A stretch of DNA of 64,000 nucleotides from assembly GCA_003452935.1 (NCBI GenBank), contig DMMY01000021.1, positions 22,403-86,402 of the forward strand. Direction: 5' to 3'. The notes under the pieces are model-generated. The model had not been told where the DNA came from and made no database searches. It saw only the letters and a program-made list of their open reading frames with translations. Within the stretch, counting starts at the first letter, position 1; each line of letters starts with the position of its first letter. This document shows, piece after piece, positions 26,343 to 34,294 of the stretch. The position numbers and the translations under genes are program-made. The stretch comes from Elusimicrobiota bacterium (lineage in GTDB: Bacteria > Elusimicrobiota > Elusimicrobia > UBA1565 > UBA9628).

Positions 26343-27112
26343 ACAAGGCGGCGTTCGCCCTGTGCCTGGCCGGCCTCTTAACCGGGGCGGCGGGCGTCTT
26401 TTGGCGTCTGAAGACGGCTGAGAAGCTCTCCCAGTGGGCCCTCCTGGCCTGCGTCCTTTCTCTTTCGGCCGCCCTGGCCGCGCGCTGGCGCATCTGCGGC
26501 CGCCCGCCGATGACCGACCAGTACGAGTCCCTGCTCATCCTGGCCTGGTGCGTGGGCGCCGGCGGACTCATCGCCCGGCGCAGGTCGGGCGTCGCGGCCG
26601 TCGGCGTCCTCTCCTGCGCGTCGTGCGCGGCCGCGCTCGCAGGGGCCTCCTTGCTGGACCCTTCGGTCCGGCCGCTCATGCCGGCCTTGCGCTCGGACTG
26701 GCTGGCCTATCATGTCCTGACGGCCATGGCCTCCTACGCGGCCTTCGCCCTGGCCGCGGCGGCGGGGGCCTGGCGCTTGATATCCTCGCGCGGGGCCGGC
26801 GCGGACGAGCCCCTGGAACGGCTGATGATCGGCGCGTTGAAGGCCGGCTTCTTCCTTCTGACTTTGGGCATCGCCACTGGAGCGGTGTGGGCGCAGAGGG
26901 CGTGGGGGAGCTATTGGAGCTGGGACCCCAAAGAGACCTGGTCGCTGATCACTTGGCTGGTCTACGCCGTCGTCCTGCACCTGCGCCGGGCGGAAAGGCT
27001 TTCTGGCCGTGCTCTGGCCTGGTCCTGCATCGCCGGGGCGGGCGTCGTCTTGTTCACTTACATCGGAGTCAACCGTTTCCTGGGAGGCCTTCATAGTTAT
27101 TCCGGGCTTTAA
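26330..27112 (+). CDS. ccsA: CcsA/ResC-family haem lyase component
   Basis: A 260-aa membrane protein with about eight hydrophobic segments. It holds the haem-binding signature WGSYWSWDPKETWSLITW of the CcsA/CcmC/CcmF family, and conserved His in LAYHVLTAMASY and GGLHSYSGL. Together with ResB it exports haem and ligates it to CxxCH motifs. Start is GTG at 26330 inside the resB end. Its position before nrfHA implies it supplies these two multihaem proteins, including the CxxCK site of NrfA. Confidence 0.87.
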   Translation: MEILNKAAFALCLAGLLTGAAGVFWRLKTAEKLSQWALLACVLSLSAALAARWRICGRPPMTDQYESLLILAWCVGAGGLIARRRSGVAAVGVLSCASCAAALAGASLLDPSVRPLMPALRSDWLAYHVLTAMASYAAFALAAAAGAWRLISSRGAGADEPLERLMIGALKAGFFLLTLGIATGAVWAQRAWGSYWSWDPKETWSLITWLVYAVVLHLRRAERLSGRALAWSCIAGAGVVLFTYIGVNRFLGGLHSYSGL

Positions 27113-27554
27113 GCGCCTGCGCTTGTTTTTGGCCGCGGCGGCGGTGGCGGCGGCCTTGACGCTCTTTTTGCTCTTCGGCCCGCCGCGTCTGGTCGAGCAT
27201 TCGGAGTCCCCGGAGTTCTGCGCGACCTGCCACGTCCATGACTCCCATTACGAGTCATTCAGCCATTGGGGCGCGCACCGCCGCGGCCGCTGCGTGGACT
27301 GCCATCTGCCCAACGACACTGCGGCCAACCACTTCTTTTGGAAAGGCGTCGACGGCGCCAAGGACCTGGCGCTCTTCCATTCGGGCCTGTTCTCGGAGCG
27401 GCTCCGCCTTACGGAACATGGCCGGCATGTGCTGCAGGCCAACTGCATCCGTTGTCACGAGACGACCGTCGCCCATATCGACCCGGATCGTCCCTGCTGG
27501 GAATGCCACCGGCGCGCGGGCCATAAGGGCGCGGCCCTTGCCAAGATCCAATAA
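27009..27554 (+). CDS. nrfH: NrfH-type tetrahaem quinol dehydrogenase (start uncertain)
   Basis: NapC/NirT-family cytochrome with an N-terminal membrane anchor (LRLFLAAAAVAAALTLFLLFG) and four CxxCH haem motifs: CATCH, CVDCH, CIRCH, CWECH. It oxidises menaquinol and passes electrons to NrfA. The longest frame from GTG 27009 runs through ccsA and cannot be the native N-terminus. The natural start should be near 27093, where GGGAGG is followed 5 nt later by ATA; the nearest conventional codon is TTG 27123. I list the longest frame and flag the start. Confidence 0.85.
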   Translation: MLWPGPASPGRASSCSLTSESTVSWEAFIVIPGFKRLRLFLAAAAVAAALTLFLLFGPPRLVEHSESPEFCATCHVHDSHYESFSHWGAHRRGRCVDCHLPNDTAANHFFWKGVDGAKDLALFHSGLFSERLRLTEHGRHVLQANCIRCHETTVAHIDPDRPCWECHRRAGHKGAALAKIQ

Positions 27555-27568
27555 TGAGGAGAGACCCC

Positions 27569-29005
27569 ATGAAAAGAATCCTCGTCCTGACGCTGTCTGC
27601 GGCGGCCTGGCTGAGCGCGTGTTCTCCGCCGCGCGGCGAGGCCGTGCGCGCCGTGAAGGTCGAAGACGGGGAGATCGAACCCGCCCAATGGGGCAAGGCC
27701 TGGCCGCTCCACTTTGAATCCTGGAAACGGACCGAGGAGCCCACTCCGGCGGGCCAGAGCAAGTACAAGCGGGGCTGGGACACGGACCGGAAGGTCTACG
27801 ACAAGCTTTCGGAGTTCCCGTACCTGGCCCTGCTTTTCAAGGGTTGGGGCTTCGGCGTCGAGTACAACGAGCCCCGCGGCCATATGCACATGCTCTCCGA
27901 CGTCCTGGCGATCGACCCCTCGCGGGTCAAGGCCGGCGGAGTCTGCCTGACCTGCAAGACGCCGTACGCCCCGGCGCTGGAACAGAAGCTCGGCAAGGAC
28001 TATTACTCCAAACCCTTCCTCGAGGTCCACTCCCAAATCCCGAAGGGTCATGCCGCGCTCGGGACCGCCTGCGCCGACTGCCACGACTCGAAAGACGCCT
28101 CCCTGAGGATATCCCGAGGCTTCACGCTGGGCCAGGCCTTGCGCTCGATCGGCAAGGATCCGGATAAGCTCTCGCGCCAGGAACTGCGCAGCGCGGTCTG
28201 CGCCCAATGCCACGTGACCTACGCGATCCCGAAGGACAAGGAGATGCGCTCGACCGGGGTCTTCTTCCCCTGGGCGGGCGGACGCTGGGGCAAGATAGCC
28301 ATCGAGGACATCATCGCTCACGTCCGGAAGACCCCCGAATGGGTCCAGTCCGTCACGGGCTTCAAGCTGGGCTTTCTCCGCCATCCGGAATTCGAGCTCT
28401 TGTCGAACGACAGCGTCCACTGGCGGGCCGGAGCCGCCTGCGCCGACTGCCACATGCCCTATGAACGCGTCGGCTCCTACAAGATATCGGACCATCGGGT
28501 CATGAGTCCGCTCAAGAACGGGTTGCAGGGCTGCATCCAGTGCCATTCCGAGGACGAGGACTGGCTCAAGGAGCGCGTCCTGGCGACGCAGGATCGCGCG
28601 GCGTCGCTGCTGTTGCGCGCGGGCTACGCGACGGCCGGGGTCGCCAAGCTCTTCGAGAAGGCCCATGCCGCGCAAGCGGCGGGAAAGAAGATCGATCCCG
28701 CCCTTTACGCCTCGGCCAAAAGCCATTACGAGGAAGCGTTCTACCGCGCGACCTTCATCGGCGCGGAGAACTCGATGGGCTTCCACAACCCGGCGGAGAC
28801 GATGCGGGTCCTGGCGGACGCGACGGCCCACGCCCTGCGCGCCGAGGCCCTCCTGCGCCAGGCGCTGGCCGCGGCCGGAGTGCTCGTGCCCGAGCGCATA
28901 GACCTCGAGCTGGCGAAATATCTCGAGAAGCGAGGAGATAGGAAGCTCGGCTTCGATCGGTCCGCGGAGTTCCAGGACCCCTTCGGGACCCAGAAGGATT
29001 TTTAG
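27569..29005 (+). CDS. nrfA: Cytochrome c nitrite reductase NrfA (ammonia-forming)
   Basis: A 478-aa pentahaem enzyme reducing nitrite to ammonium by six electrons in the periplasm. The active-site haem has the hallmark CxxCK (CLTCK, Lys130). Four normal sites follow: CADCH 168, CAQCH 211, CADCH 291, CIQCH 322. The catalytic region includes GFGVEYNEPRGH. A lipobox LSAC (Cys18) predicts a lipoprotein, unlike E. coli NrfA. Start ATG 27569 follows GAGGAG. With nrfH and resB/ccsA it forms one operon for dissimilatory nitrate/nitrite reduction to ammonium. Confidence 0.95.
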   Translation: MKRILVLTLSAAAWLSACSPPRGEAVRAVKVEDGEIEPAQWGKAWPLHFESWKRTEEPTPAGQSKYKRGWDTDRKVYDKLSEFPYLALLFKGWGFGVEYNEPRGHMHMLSDVLAIDPSRVKAGGVCLTCKTPYAPALEQKLGKDYYSKPFLEVHSQIPKGHAALGTACADCHDSKDASLRISRGFTLGQALRSIGKDPDKLSRQELRSAVCAQCHVTYAIPKDKEMRSTGVFFPWAGGRWGKIAIEDIIAHVRKTPEWVQSVTGFKLGFLRHPEFELLSNDSVHWRAGAACADCHMPYERVGSYKISDHRVMSPLKNGLQGCIQCHSEDEDWLKERVLATQDRAASLLLRAGYATAGVAKLFEKAHAAQAAGKKIDPALYASAKSHYEEAFYRATFIGAENSMGFHNPAETMRVLADATAHALRAEALLRQALAAAGVLVPERIDLELAKYLEKRGDRKLGFDRSAEFQDPFGTQKDF

Positions 29006-29087
29006 AGGGGGCTCTGCGCCGCGCCCTTCTTGTCCGTTCTTGATGAGCCGGAACGCGACGCGGCCGGCGGATTTAAATAAGTAAAAT

Positions 29088-29612
29088 ATGCGGGTGTTGG
29101 AAAACTTGAGCAAGGAGGAGCTTGTCCGGCACATCGCGCAGATGAACGCCGATATGCTCGGGCTGCAGGCGAGGCTCCGGCAGGCGACGGACCAGTCCGA
29201 CTGGGTCGCCGAGGCGATGAAGGCCCGGACGCGCGTCCTCAACGAGAGAGTCAAGGAACTCAACTGCATCTGTCAGGTAATCCGGATTTTCCGCGATCCC
29301 GACCTCCGGTTCGGGCAGCGGGTCGGCAAGATCGTCGACCTTCTGCCGCGGGCATGGCAATACCCCGATCTGGCATGCGCCAGAGCCGTGGTAGACGCGC
29401 AGGAGTTTAGAACGCATCAGTTTCGCGAAACCCCATGGACGCAGCGGGAGCAGATACTGGTCAAGGGATATCCCAGGGGATGCGTCGAGGTGTGCTACTT
29501 GCAGGAGCGTCCTGCGGCGGACGAGGGGCCGTTCCTCCGGGAGGAACGTATGCTGCTGAGGGTCATCGCGGAGTGCCTGGGCGCTATCTGCGAGACGGAT
29601 AGGCTGCCGTGA
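29088..29612 (+). CDS. Stand-alone sensor-domain protein, unknown
   Basis: A 174-aa soluble protein. N-terminal helix (LSKEELVRHIAQMNADML), then a segment starting LNERVKELNCICQVIRIF and continuing LLPRAWQYPDLACARAVVD, FRETPWTQREQILVKG, CVEVCYLQERPAADEGPFLREER. This is a sensor module I know from the N-termini of histidine kinases and sigma-54 activators; here no kinase or DNA-binding domain is attached. No clear Shine-Dalgarno. Placed right after nrfA, so a sensory role in nitrite metabolism is conceivable but unproven. Confidence 0.65.
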   Translation: MRVLENLSKEELVRHIAQMNADMLGLQARLRQATDQSDWVAEAMKARTRVLNERVKELNCICQVIRIFRDPDLRFGQRVGKIVDLLPRAWQYPDLACARAVVDAQEFRTHQFRETPWTQREQILVKGYPRGCVEVCYLQERPAADEGPFLREERMLLRVIAECLGAICETDRLP

Positions 29613-29640
29613 GGCCTTGGCACCCCGGCCAACGGCGGCC

Positions 29641-30750
29641 TCAGGGGCCGGTCGAGAACCGGTACGTCGATTTCGTCCGGTAGACCTCTCCGGGGCTTAG
29701 GACGGTGCTCGGGAACCCCGGCTTGTTGGGCGAGTCCGGATAGTGCTGGGTCTCCAGGCAGAAAGCGGTGCGAAAGTCGTCCGTCTTGCCGCCCTTGATT
29801 CGGTTCTTGCCCTCCATGAAGTTGCCGCCGTAGAACTGGAGCCCCGGCTCGGAGGTCTCCACGGTCATGACGATGCCCGAGCGGTCGCCCGTGACGACGG
29901 CCGCGCGCGGCCCGTTGAGGACGAAGTTGTGGTCGTATCCCTTCCCGTGCTTGAGCTGGTCGTTGGGCTCCTCCAGCCGGGCGCCGATGCGCGCGGGCTT
30001 GCGGAAGTCGAAGGGTGTGCCCGCCACGGGGGCCAGCTCCCCGGTCGGGATGAGCGTCTCGTCTACGGGCGTGTAGCGGTCCGCTTCGATCATCAGGACG
30101 TGGTCGTTGATCGTCCCGCTGCCCTGGCCGTTGAGGTTGAAGAAGGCGTGGTTGGTGAGGTTGACGACCGTCTTCTTGTCCGTAGTCGCCTCGTAGTCCA
30201 GGGTCAGCGCGTTCTCGGTCAGGGTGTAGGTGACCTTCGCCCGCAGGGCGCCCGGATAGCCCTCTTCGCCGTCCTGGGATACGTAGCTCAGCTCGAGGGC
30301 GTTCTTCCCCACGGGGCGGGCGTCCCACACCACGTACTGGAATCCCTTCTTGCCGCCGTGCAGATGGTTGGCGCCGTTGTTCGTCGCGAGCTCGTAGGCC
30401 TTGCCGTCGAGGGAGAAGCGTCCCTTGGCGATCCGGTTGCCGTACCGGCCGATCGTGGCCCCGAAGTAGGGCTCGGTGGCCTTCTGGTATTGCTCCACGG
30501 TATCGAAGCCGACGACCACGTCCGTGGGGCGGCCGTCCTTGTCCGGCACCAGCAGGCTGACCAGGCGGCCGCCATAGTTCGTGACGGCGGCCTTCCAACC
30601 CTTCTTGTTCTTCAAGACGTACAGCGCGGTCTGCTTGCCGTCGATCTTCATCTTATAGGCTCCGGCCGATGGTATTTGGGACTGCGCCCGCGCGCAGGGG
30701 AAAAAGGTCACGGTCAGGACCAAGGCCAACGACGCAGCGATCATTTTCAT
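29641..30750 (-). CDS. galM: Exported galactose mutarotase (aldose 1-epimerase)
   Basis: A 369-aa aldose 1-epimerase with a signal peptide (SLALVLTVTFFPCARAQ), so probably periplasmic, which is a common variant. Family motifs: GATIGRYGNRIAKGRF, NNGANHLHGGKKGFQ with catalytic His, LTNHAFFNLNGQG with the second His, FDFRKPARIG, and the catalytic Glu in TAFCLETQHYPDSPN. It interconverts alpha- and beta-D-galactose before uptake. Its start overlaps the galT stop by 4 nt; last gene of the gal operon. Confidence 0.92.
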   Translation of the reverse strand: MKMIAASLALVLTVTFFPCARAQSQIPSAGAYKMKIDGKQTALYVLKNKKGWKAAVTNYGGRLVSLLVPDKDGRPTDVVVGFDTVEQYQKATEPYFGATIGRYGNRIAKGRFSLDGKAYELATNNGANHLHGGKKGFQYVVWDARPVGKNALELSYVSQDGEEGYPGALRAKVTYTLTENALTLDYEATTDKKTVVNLTNHAFFNLNGQGSGTINDHVLMIEADRYTPVDETLIPTGELAPVAGTPFDFRKPARIGARLEEPNDQLKHGKGYDHNFVLNGPRAAVVTGDRSGIVMTVETSEPGLQFYGGNFMEGKNRIKGGKTDDFRTAFCLETQHYPDSPNKPGFPSTVLSPGEVYRTKSTYRFSTGP

Positions 30751-31835
30751 GTGGGCTCCTTATCCATCGCCGAGCCGGCGGCCCGGTCGGCGGTCTTGTA
30801 GTGCGTTTGGGGCAGTTCTCTCAAGGTCGCGGCCGCCCGCTCGGGGGTGATGTCCCTCTGCGGGTTGGCCAGCATCTCGTAGCCGACCATGAACTTGCGG
30901 ACCGTCGCCGAGCGCAGCAGCGGCGGATAAAAGTGCATGTGCCAGTGCCATTCGGGATGGCCGCCGTCGTTGACCGGGCTCTGGTGCATCCCGGCCGAGT
31001 AGGGAAAAGAGACGCAGAACAGGTTGTCGTAGCGGGCGGTCAGGCGCTTGAGGATGTCGGCCAGCGCCCGGTCCTCGGCCGGATCGAAGTCGAGGAGGCT
31101 GGGCACTGAGCGCCGGCTGACGATCATCGTCTCGAATGGCCATACCGCCCAGAAGGGGACCAGGGCGACGAAGCGCTCGTTGGAGCACACGATCCTCTTG
31201 CCCTGCTCGAGCTCCGCGGCCAGATAGTCCGCCAGCAGGGTCCTTCCCGTGCGCTCGTAGTGGCTTTTCTGGCGCGCCGACTCCTTGACCATCTCCTCCG
31301 GAGGCGTGCTCTGCGCCCATATCTGGCCGTGGGGATGCGGGTTGCTGCATCCCATGGTCTCGCCTTTGTTCTCGAATATCAGGATGGAGCGGATCCACGG
31401 CCGGCCAGCCAGCGCGCGGTACTCTTCCCGCCACAGTCCGATCACCCGCTCGATGTCCGCCGGCTCCAGCTCCGGCAGGGTCAGGTCGTGGCGGGGGGAG
31501 AAGCAGATCACCCGGCAAAGCCCCCGCTCGCCGCGCGCCTGGAGCAGGGAGCCCTCGCCGCAGCCGCCGTCCGGGACGTCCGGCAGGAGGGCGGAGAAGT
31601 CGTTGGTGAAGGCGTAGGGCCCCGTGTACTCGGGGTTCCGGGCGGAGCCGGCGCGCTGGTTGCCCGGGCAGAGGTAGCAGGCGGGGTCGCGGCGCGCCGC
31701 GGCATGGGCCGCGTGCGTCTCGCGTTTGCCCTGCCAGGGCCTCTTGGCCCGGTGGGGGGAAACCAGAACCCACTCCCCGGTCAGGGCGTTGAGCCGCCTG
31801 TGCGGGTGGTCGTCTAAGCTGAAGGCTTCAGGCAT
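30747..31835 (-). CDS. galT: Galactose-1-phosphate uridylyltransferase
   Basis: A 362-aa HIT-superfamily enzyme of the Leloir pathway that exchanges UMP between UDP-glucose and galactose-1-phosphate. Active-site motif SNPHPHGQIWA with the nucleophile His; zinc ligands in the N-terminal CYLCPGNQR and later His; NFFS-like region YTGPYAFTNDFSALLPD; and GGHPEWHWHMHFYPPLLR in the C-terminal half. It overlaps galK by 8 nt and galM by 4 nt. Confidence 0.93.
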   Translation of the reverse strand: MPEAFSLDDHPHRRLNALTGEWVLVSPHRAKRPWQGKRETHAAHAAARRDPACYLCPGNQRAGSARNPEYTGPYAFTNDFSALLPDVPDGGCGEGSLLQARGERGLCRVICFSPRHDLTLPELEPADIERVIGLWREEYRALAGRPWIRSILIFENKGETMGCSNPHPHGQIWAQSTPPEEMVKESARQKSHYERTGRTLLADYLAAELEQGKRIVCSNERFVALVPFWAVWPFETMIVSRRSVPSLLDFDPAEDRALADILKRLTARYDNLFCVSFPYSAGMHQSPVNDGGHPEWHWHMHFYPPLLRSATVRKFMVGYEMLANPQRDITPERAAATLRELPQTHYKTADRAAGSAMDKEPT

Positions 31836-33012
31836 GGCAGAGCCCTTGGATCTCGGATGTTCCCTCGGATATCCGGGTCACGTAGGTCTTCATCGCGGTC
31901 TTGAAGCGCGATTCGTACTCCCGGGCGACGCGCGCGGCCACGGCCTCGACCGCCTCGGCCTTCACCAGGTTGATCGTGCAGCCTCCGAAGCCGCCGCCCA
32001 TCATCCTCGCGCCGAGGACCGCGCCGTCCTGGCGCGCGCGGTCCACCAGGAAATCCAGCTCATCGCAGCTCACCTCGTAGGAGCGGCTGAGGCCCTCGTG
32101 GGCGGCGAACATCCGGCGTCCGAACGAGGCGATGTCTCCGGCGACGAGGTCCGCGCAGGCGTCCCGCAGGCGCGCGTTCTCCTCCACCACGTAGGCGCAG
32201 CGCCGGTAGACCAGCTCATCCTTGGGCAGGACGTGGCGGCGCAGCTGTTCGAGGCTCGCGTCCCGGAGGCTGCGGATGGAGGGCACGCTCTCGGCCAGGA
32301 GGCGTACGCCCGCCTCGCACTGCGCCCTGCGGGCGTTGTACTCGGAGGAGGCCAGGGAATGCTTCACGCCGGTATCGAAGAGCACGACCCGGATTGCGCT
32401 CGTGTCGAACGGGACATAGGCGTAGTCAAGGGAGCGGCAGTCCAGCCGGATGACGTGTCCCGCGCGGCCCAGCATGCTGGCGAACTGGTCCATGATCCCG
32501 CACTTGACGCCGACGAACTCGTTCTCGGCCCTTTGGGCGATCTTCACCATCGCCAGCCGGTCCAGCCCCAGGCCGAAGAGCCGGTCCAGCGCGAAGACGA
32601 CCGCGCACTCCAAGGCCGCCGAGGACGACATGCCGGCCCCGATGGGGATGTCCCCGCCGAAGACGCAGTCGAAGCCGGACAGGGAGTGCCCCGCCTTCTG
32701 GAGTTGGTCCACGACGCCGTTGATATAGTCCGACCAGTGCCTCTGGGGCTTTTTGGCGGGATGGACGTCGCCCGCGTATTCCTCGCTCAGGTCCGCGGCG
32801 ATGAAACGGCAGCGCGCGTCGCAGCGCCGGGCCGCGGCCACGAATATGGCCTGTTCGATGGCGGCCGGCAGGACGAAGCCCTCGTTGTAGTCCGTGTGCT
32901 CGCCGATAAGGTTGATGCGGCCCGGCGAGCGGACCAGCAGCGGCTCGCCGCCGAACGCCGCGCGGAACTTCCGCGCGGCCGCCTCCGCCCGCGAACGTGG
33001 CTCCCTGCTCAT
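31828..33012 (-). CDS. galK: Galactokinase
   Basis: A 394-aa GHMP kinase that phosphorylates galactose at C1. Galactokinase signature GRINLIGEHTDYNEGFVLPA near residue 30; ATP-binding loop PIGAGMSSSAALE; motif 3 GARMMGGGFGGCTINL; catalytic Asp in CGIMDQFASMLG. I start at ATG 33012, whose ATGA overlaps the stop of the glycosidase gene; the open frame upstream runs through that gene. Confidence 0.94.
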   Translation of the reverse strand: MSREPRSRAEAAARKFRAAFGGEPLLVRSPGRINLIGEHTDYNEGFVLPAAIEQAIFVAAARRCDARCRFIAADLSEEYAGDVHPAKKPQRHWSDYINGVVDQLQKAGHSLSGFDCVFGGDIPIGAGMSSSAALECAVVFALDRLFGLGLDRLAMVKIAQRAENEFVGVKCGIMDQFASMLGRAGHVIRLDCRSLDYAYVPFDTSAIRVVLFDTGVKHSLASSEYNARRAQCEAGVRLLAESVPSIRSLRDASLEQLRRHVLPKDELVYRRCAYVVEENARLRDACADLVAGDIASFGRRMFAAHEGLSRSYEVSCDELDFLVDRARQDGAVLGARMMGGGFGGCTINLVKAEAVEAVAARVAREYESRFKTAMKTYVTRISEGTSEIQGLCHA

Positions 33013-34136
33013 TTGTTCGGAGTTCCCGCCAGCTTCTTGATAAGTTCGACCTCGTCGCGCCGGTAGGGGGAGCCGTCCTGGCGGAAGATGTCGTGAAACC
33101 ACTCCGCGGGTTCGGAGCCGTCCTCGAGGGGGGTGTCCCAGGCGTAGATCGTGTTCGACTTGCCGGCGACGAAGCCCCAGTTGATGGCGCCCACGTTTTT
33201 GCGCTTGAGCAGGGGAAGTATCGTGGAGAAGCGCGAGTTGCGGGTGCGGGCCATGTACTCGGTACAGATGAGCGGCCGGCCCGACGCCTTGAGCATCTCG
33301 ATGACCCGCTGATGCCAGGGCGCCTCCTCGTAGTCGTGGTAGGTGATGACGTCCGAGTTCATGGCCTGGAAGGCGTTGAGCGTCTCGAAGTCCCAGGCCC
33401 ACAGGCCGGCGCTGAGCGGCTGGTCCGGGTCCACGGCCCTGGCCCACTCGAAGACCTTGGCCAGCAGGGGCAGCGAGCTTTCCTTCTTGCCGGAGTTGCC
33501 CGGCTCGTTGTAAAGGTCCCAGAGCAGGATGCGGGGATCTTTCTGGAAGCGGGTCATCACGTCCTTGACGTAGCGCTCCAGCTCGGGATATAAAGAAGCG
33601 TCCTTGTGCATCGGATCGCCGGGGTCCTGGACCCAGCCCGAATTGTGGATGCCGGGCTTGGGCTCGGGCTGCTTTCCGGCTTTTGGGACCTTGTTCCAGC
33701 AGTCGTCGAAGAATACGAAGATGGTCCGGATGCCGTGCGCTTGCGCAATGCTCAGGAAGCGGTCCATGCGGTCCTTGAAGCCCTTGGGATCCTGCTTCCA
33801 GGCCAGGCTGTGCAGGTAGACGCGCACGGTGTTAAATCCGATGCCCTGGGCCCAGCCCAGTTCCCGGTCGATGGTCTCGGGGTCGAAGGTCTCGGCCTGC
33901 CACATCTCGAGCTGGTTGACCGCCGTGCGCGGGATATAGTCGGCGCCGACGAGCCACGGCTGGGAGGCGTACCACTTGTTCGCTTTCTCAACGGACCATG
34001 TTTTTCCAGCCGGCCGGCCCTCGCCGGACTGGGCCGCGGCGGGCGGCGCTCCGTGGAGAGCGGCGAAGCTGACGGCGCCGGCCAGGACCACGGCCACGGC
34101 CGTCTTTATTGGCGAGATGTCTTTCATGAGAGTCAT
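33009..34136 (-). CDS. Exported GH5-type (cellulase-fold) glycoside hydrolase
   Basis: A 375-aa clan GH-A TIM barrel with a signal peptide (to ~PPAAAQS). Putative acid/base Glu in LLWDLYNEPGNSG and nucleophile Glu in LICTEYMARTRNS, the two strand-4 and strand-7 carboxylates; substrate-barrel residues GFNTVRVYLHSLAW and SGLWAWDFETL. The subfamily and substrate are unclear: annotation of relatives ranges over beta-mannanase, xylanase and cellulase. Being first in the galM/galT/galK operon, it probably releases galactose-containing oligosaccharides (inference). Confidence 0.78.
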   Translation of the reverse strand: MTLMKDISPIKTAVAVVLAGAVSFAALHGAPPAAAQSGEGRPAGKTWSVEKANKWYASQPWLVGADYIPRTAVNQLEMWQAETFDPETIDRELGWAQGIGFNTVRVYLHSLAWKQDPKGFKDRMDRFLSIAQAHGIRTIFVFFDDCWNKVPKAGKQPEPKPGIHNSGWVQDPGDPMHKDASLYPELERYVKDVMTRFQKDPRILLWDLYNEPGNSGKKESSLPLLAKVFEWARAVDPDQPLSAGLWAWDFETLNAFQAMNSDVITYHDYEEAPWHQRVIEMLKASGRPLICTEYMARTRNSRFSTILPLLKRKNVGAINWGFVAGKSNTIYAWDTPLEDGSEPAEWFHDIFRQDGSPYRRDEVELIKKLAGTPNK

Positions 34137-34145
34137 GTGGTCTTC

Positions 34146-34157
34146 CTTAATATTAAG
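34146..34157. promoter_or_regulatory. Palindrome CTTAATATTAAG upstream of the gal operon
   Basis: A perfect 12-bp AT-rich palindrome in the divergent intergenic region, 9 nt upstream of the glycosidase start. It contains a possible -10 (TAATAT) for the minus strand, but no matching -35 is seen. A repressor site is possible. Confidence 0.35.
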
Positions 34158-34226
34158 CTGATGCGTGCTGGGGCATCGCGCTGCGAGTCCATGGGGGAAC
34201 GCCGGTTTATCGAACCGCCAGCGGCC

Positions 34227-34256
34227 TTACGAAACCCTCGCAAGTTTATGTATACT
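34227..34256 (+). promoter_or_regulatory. Promoter of the sugar symporter
   Basis: TTACGA (34227-34232), 18-nt spacer and TATACT (34251-34256) precede the symporter start by 38 nt; AGGAG lies at the expected distance from the ATG. The -10 is good, the -35 is weak. Confidence 0.45.
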
Positions 34257-34294
34257 AGCACTTCCTAAATTCAGACTCAACAGGAGCGCTCTAG

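Noticed and set aside
27455..29269. 604-codon minus frame across nrfA
   Set aside because: Antisense shadow of nrfA, whose five haem motifs fix the coding strand.
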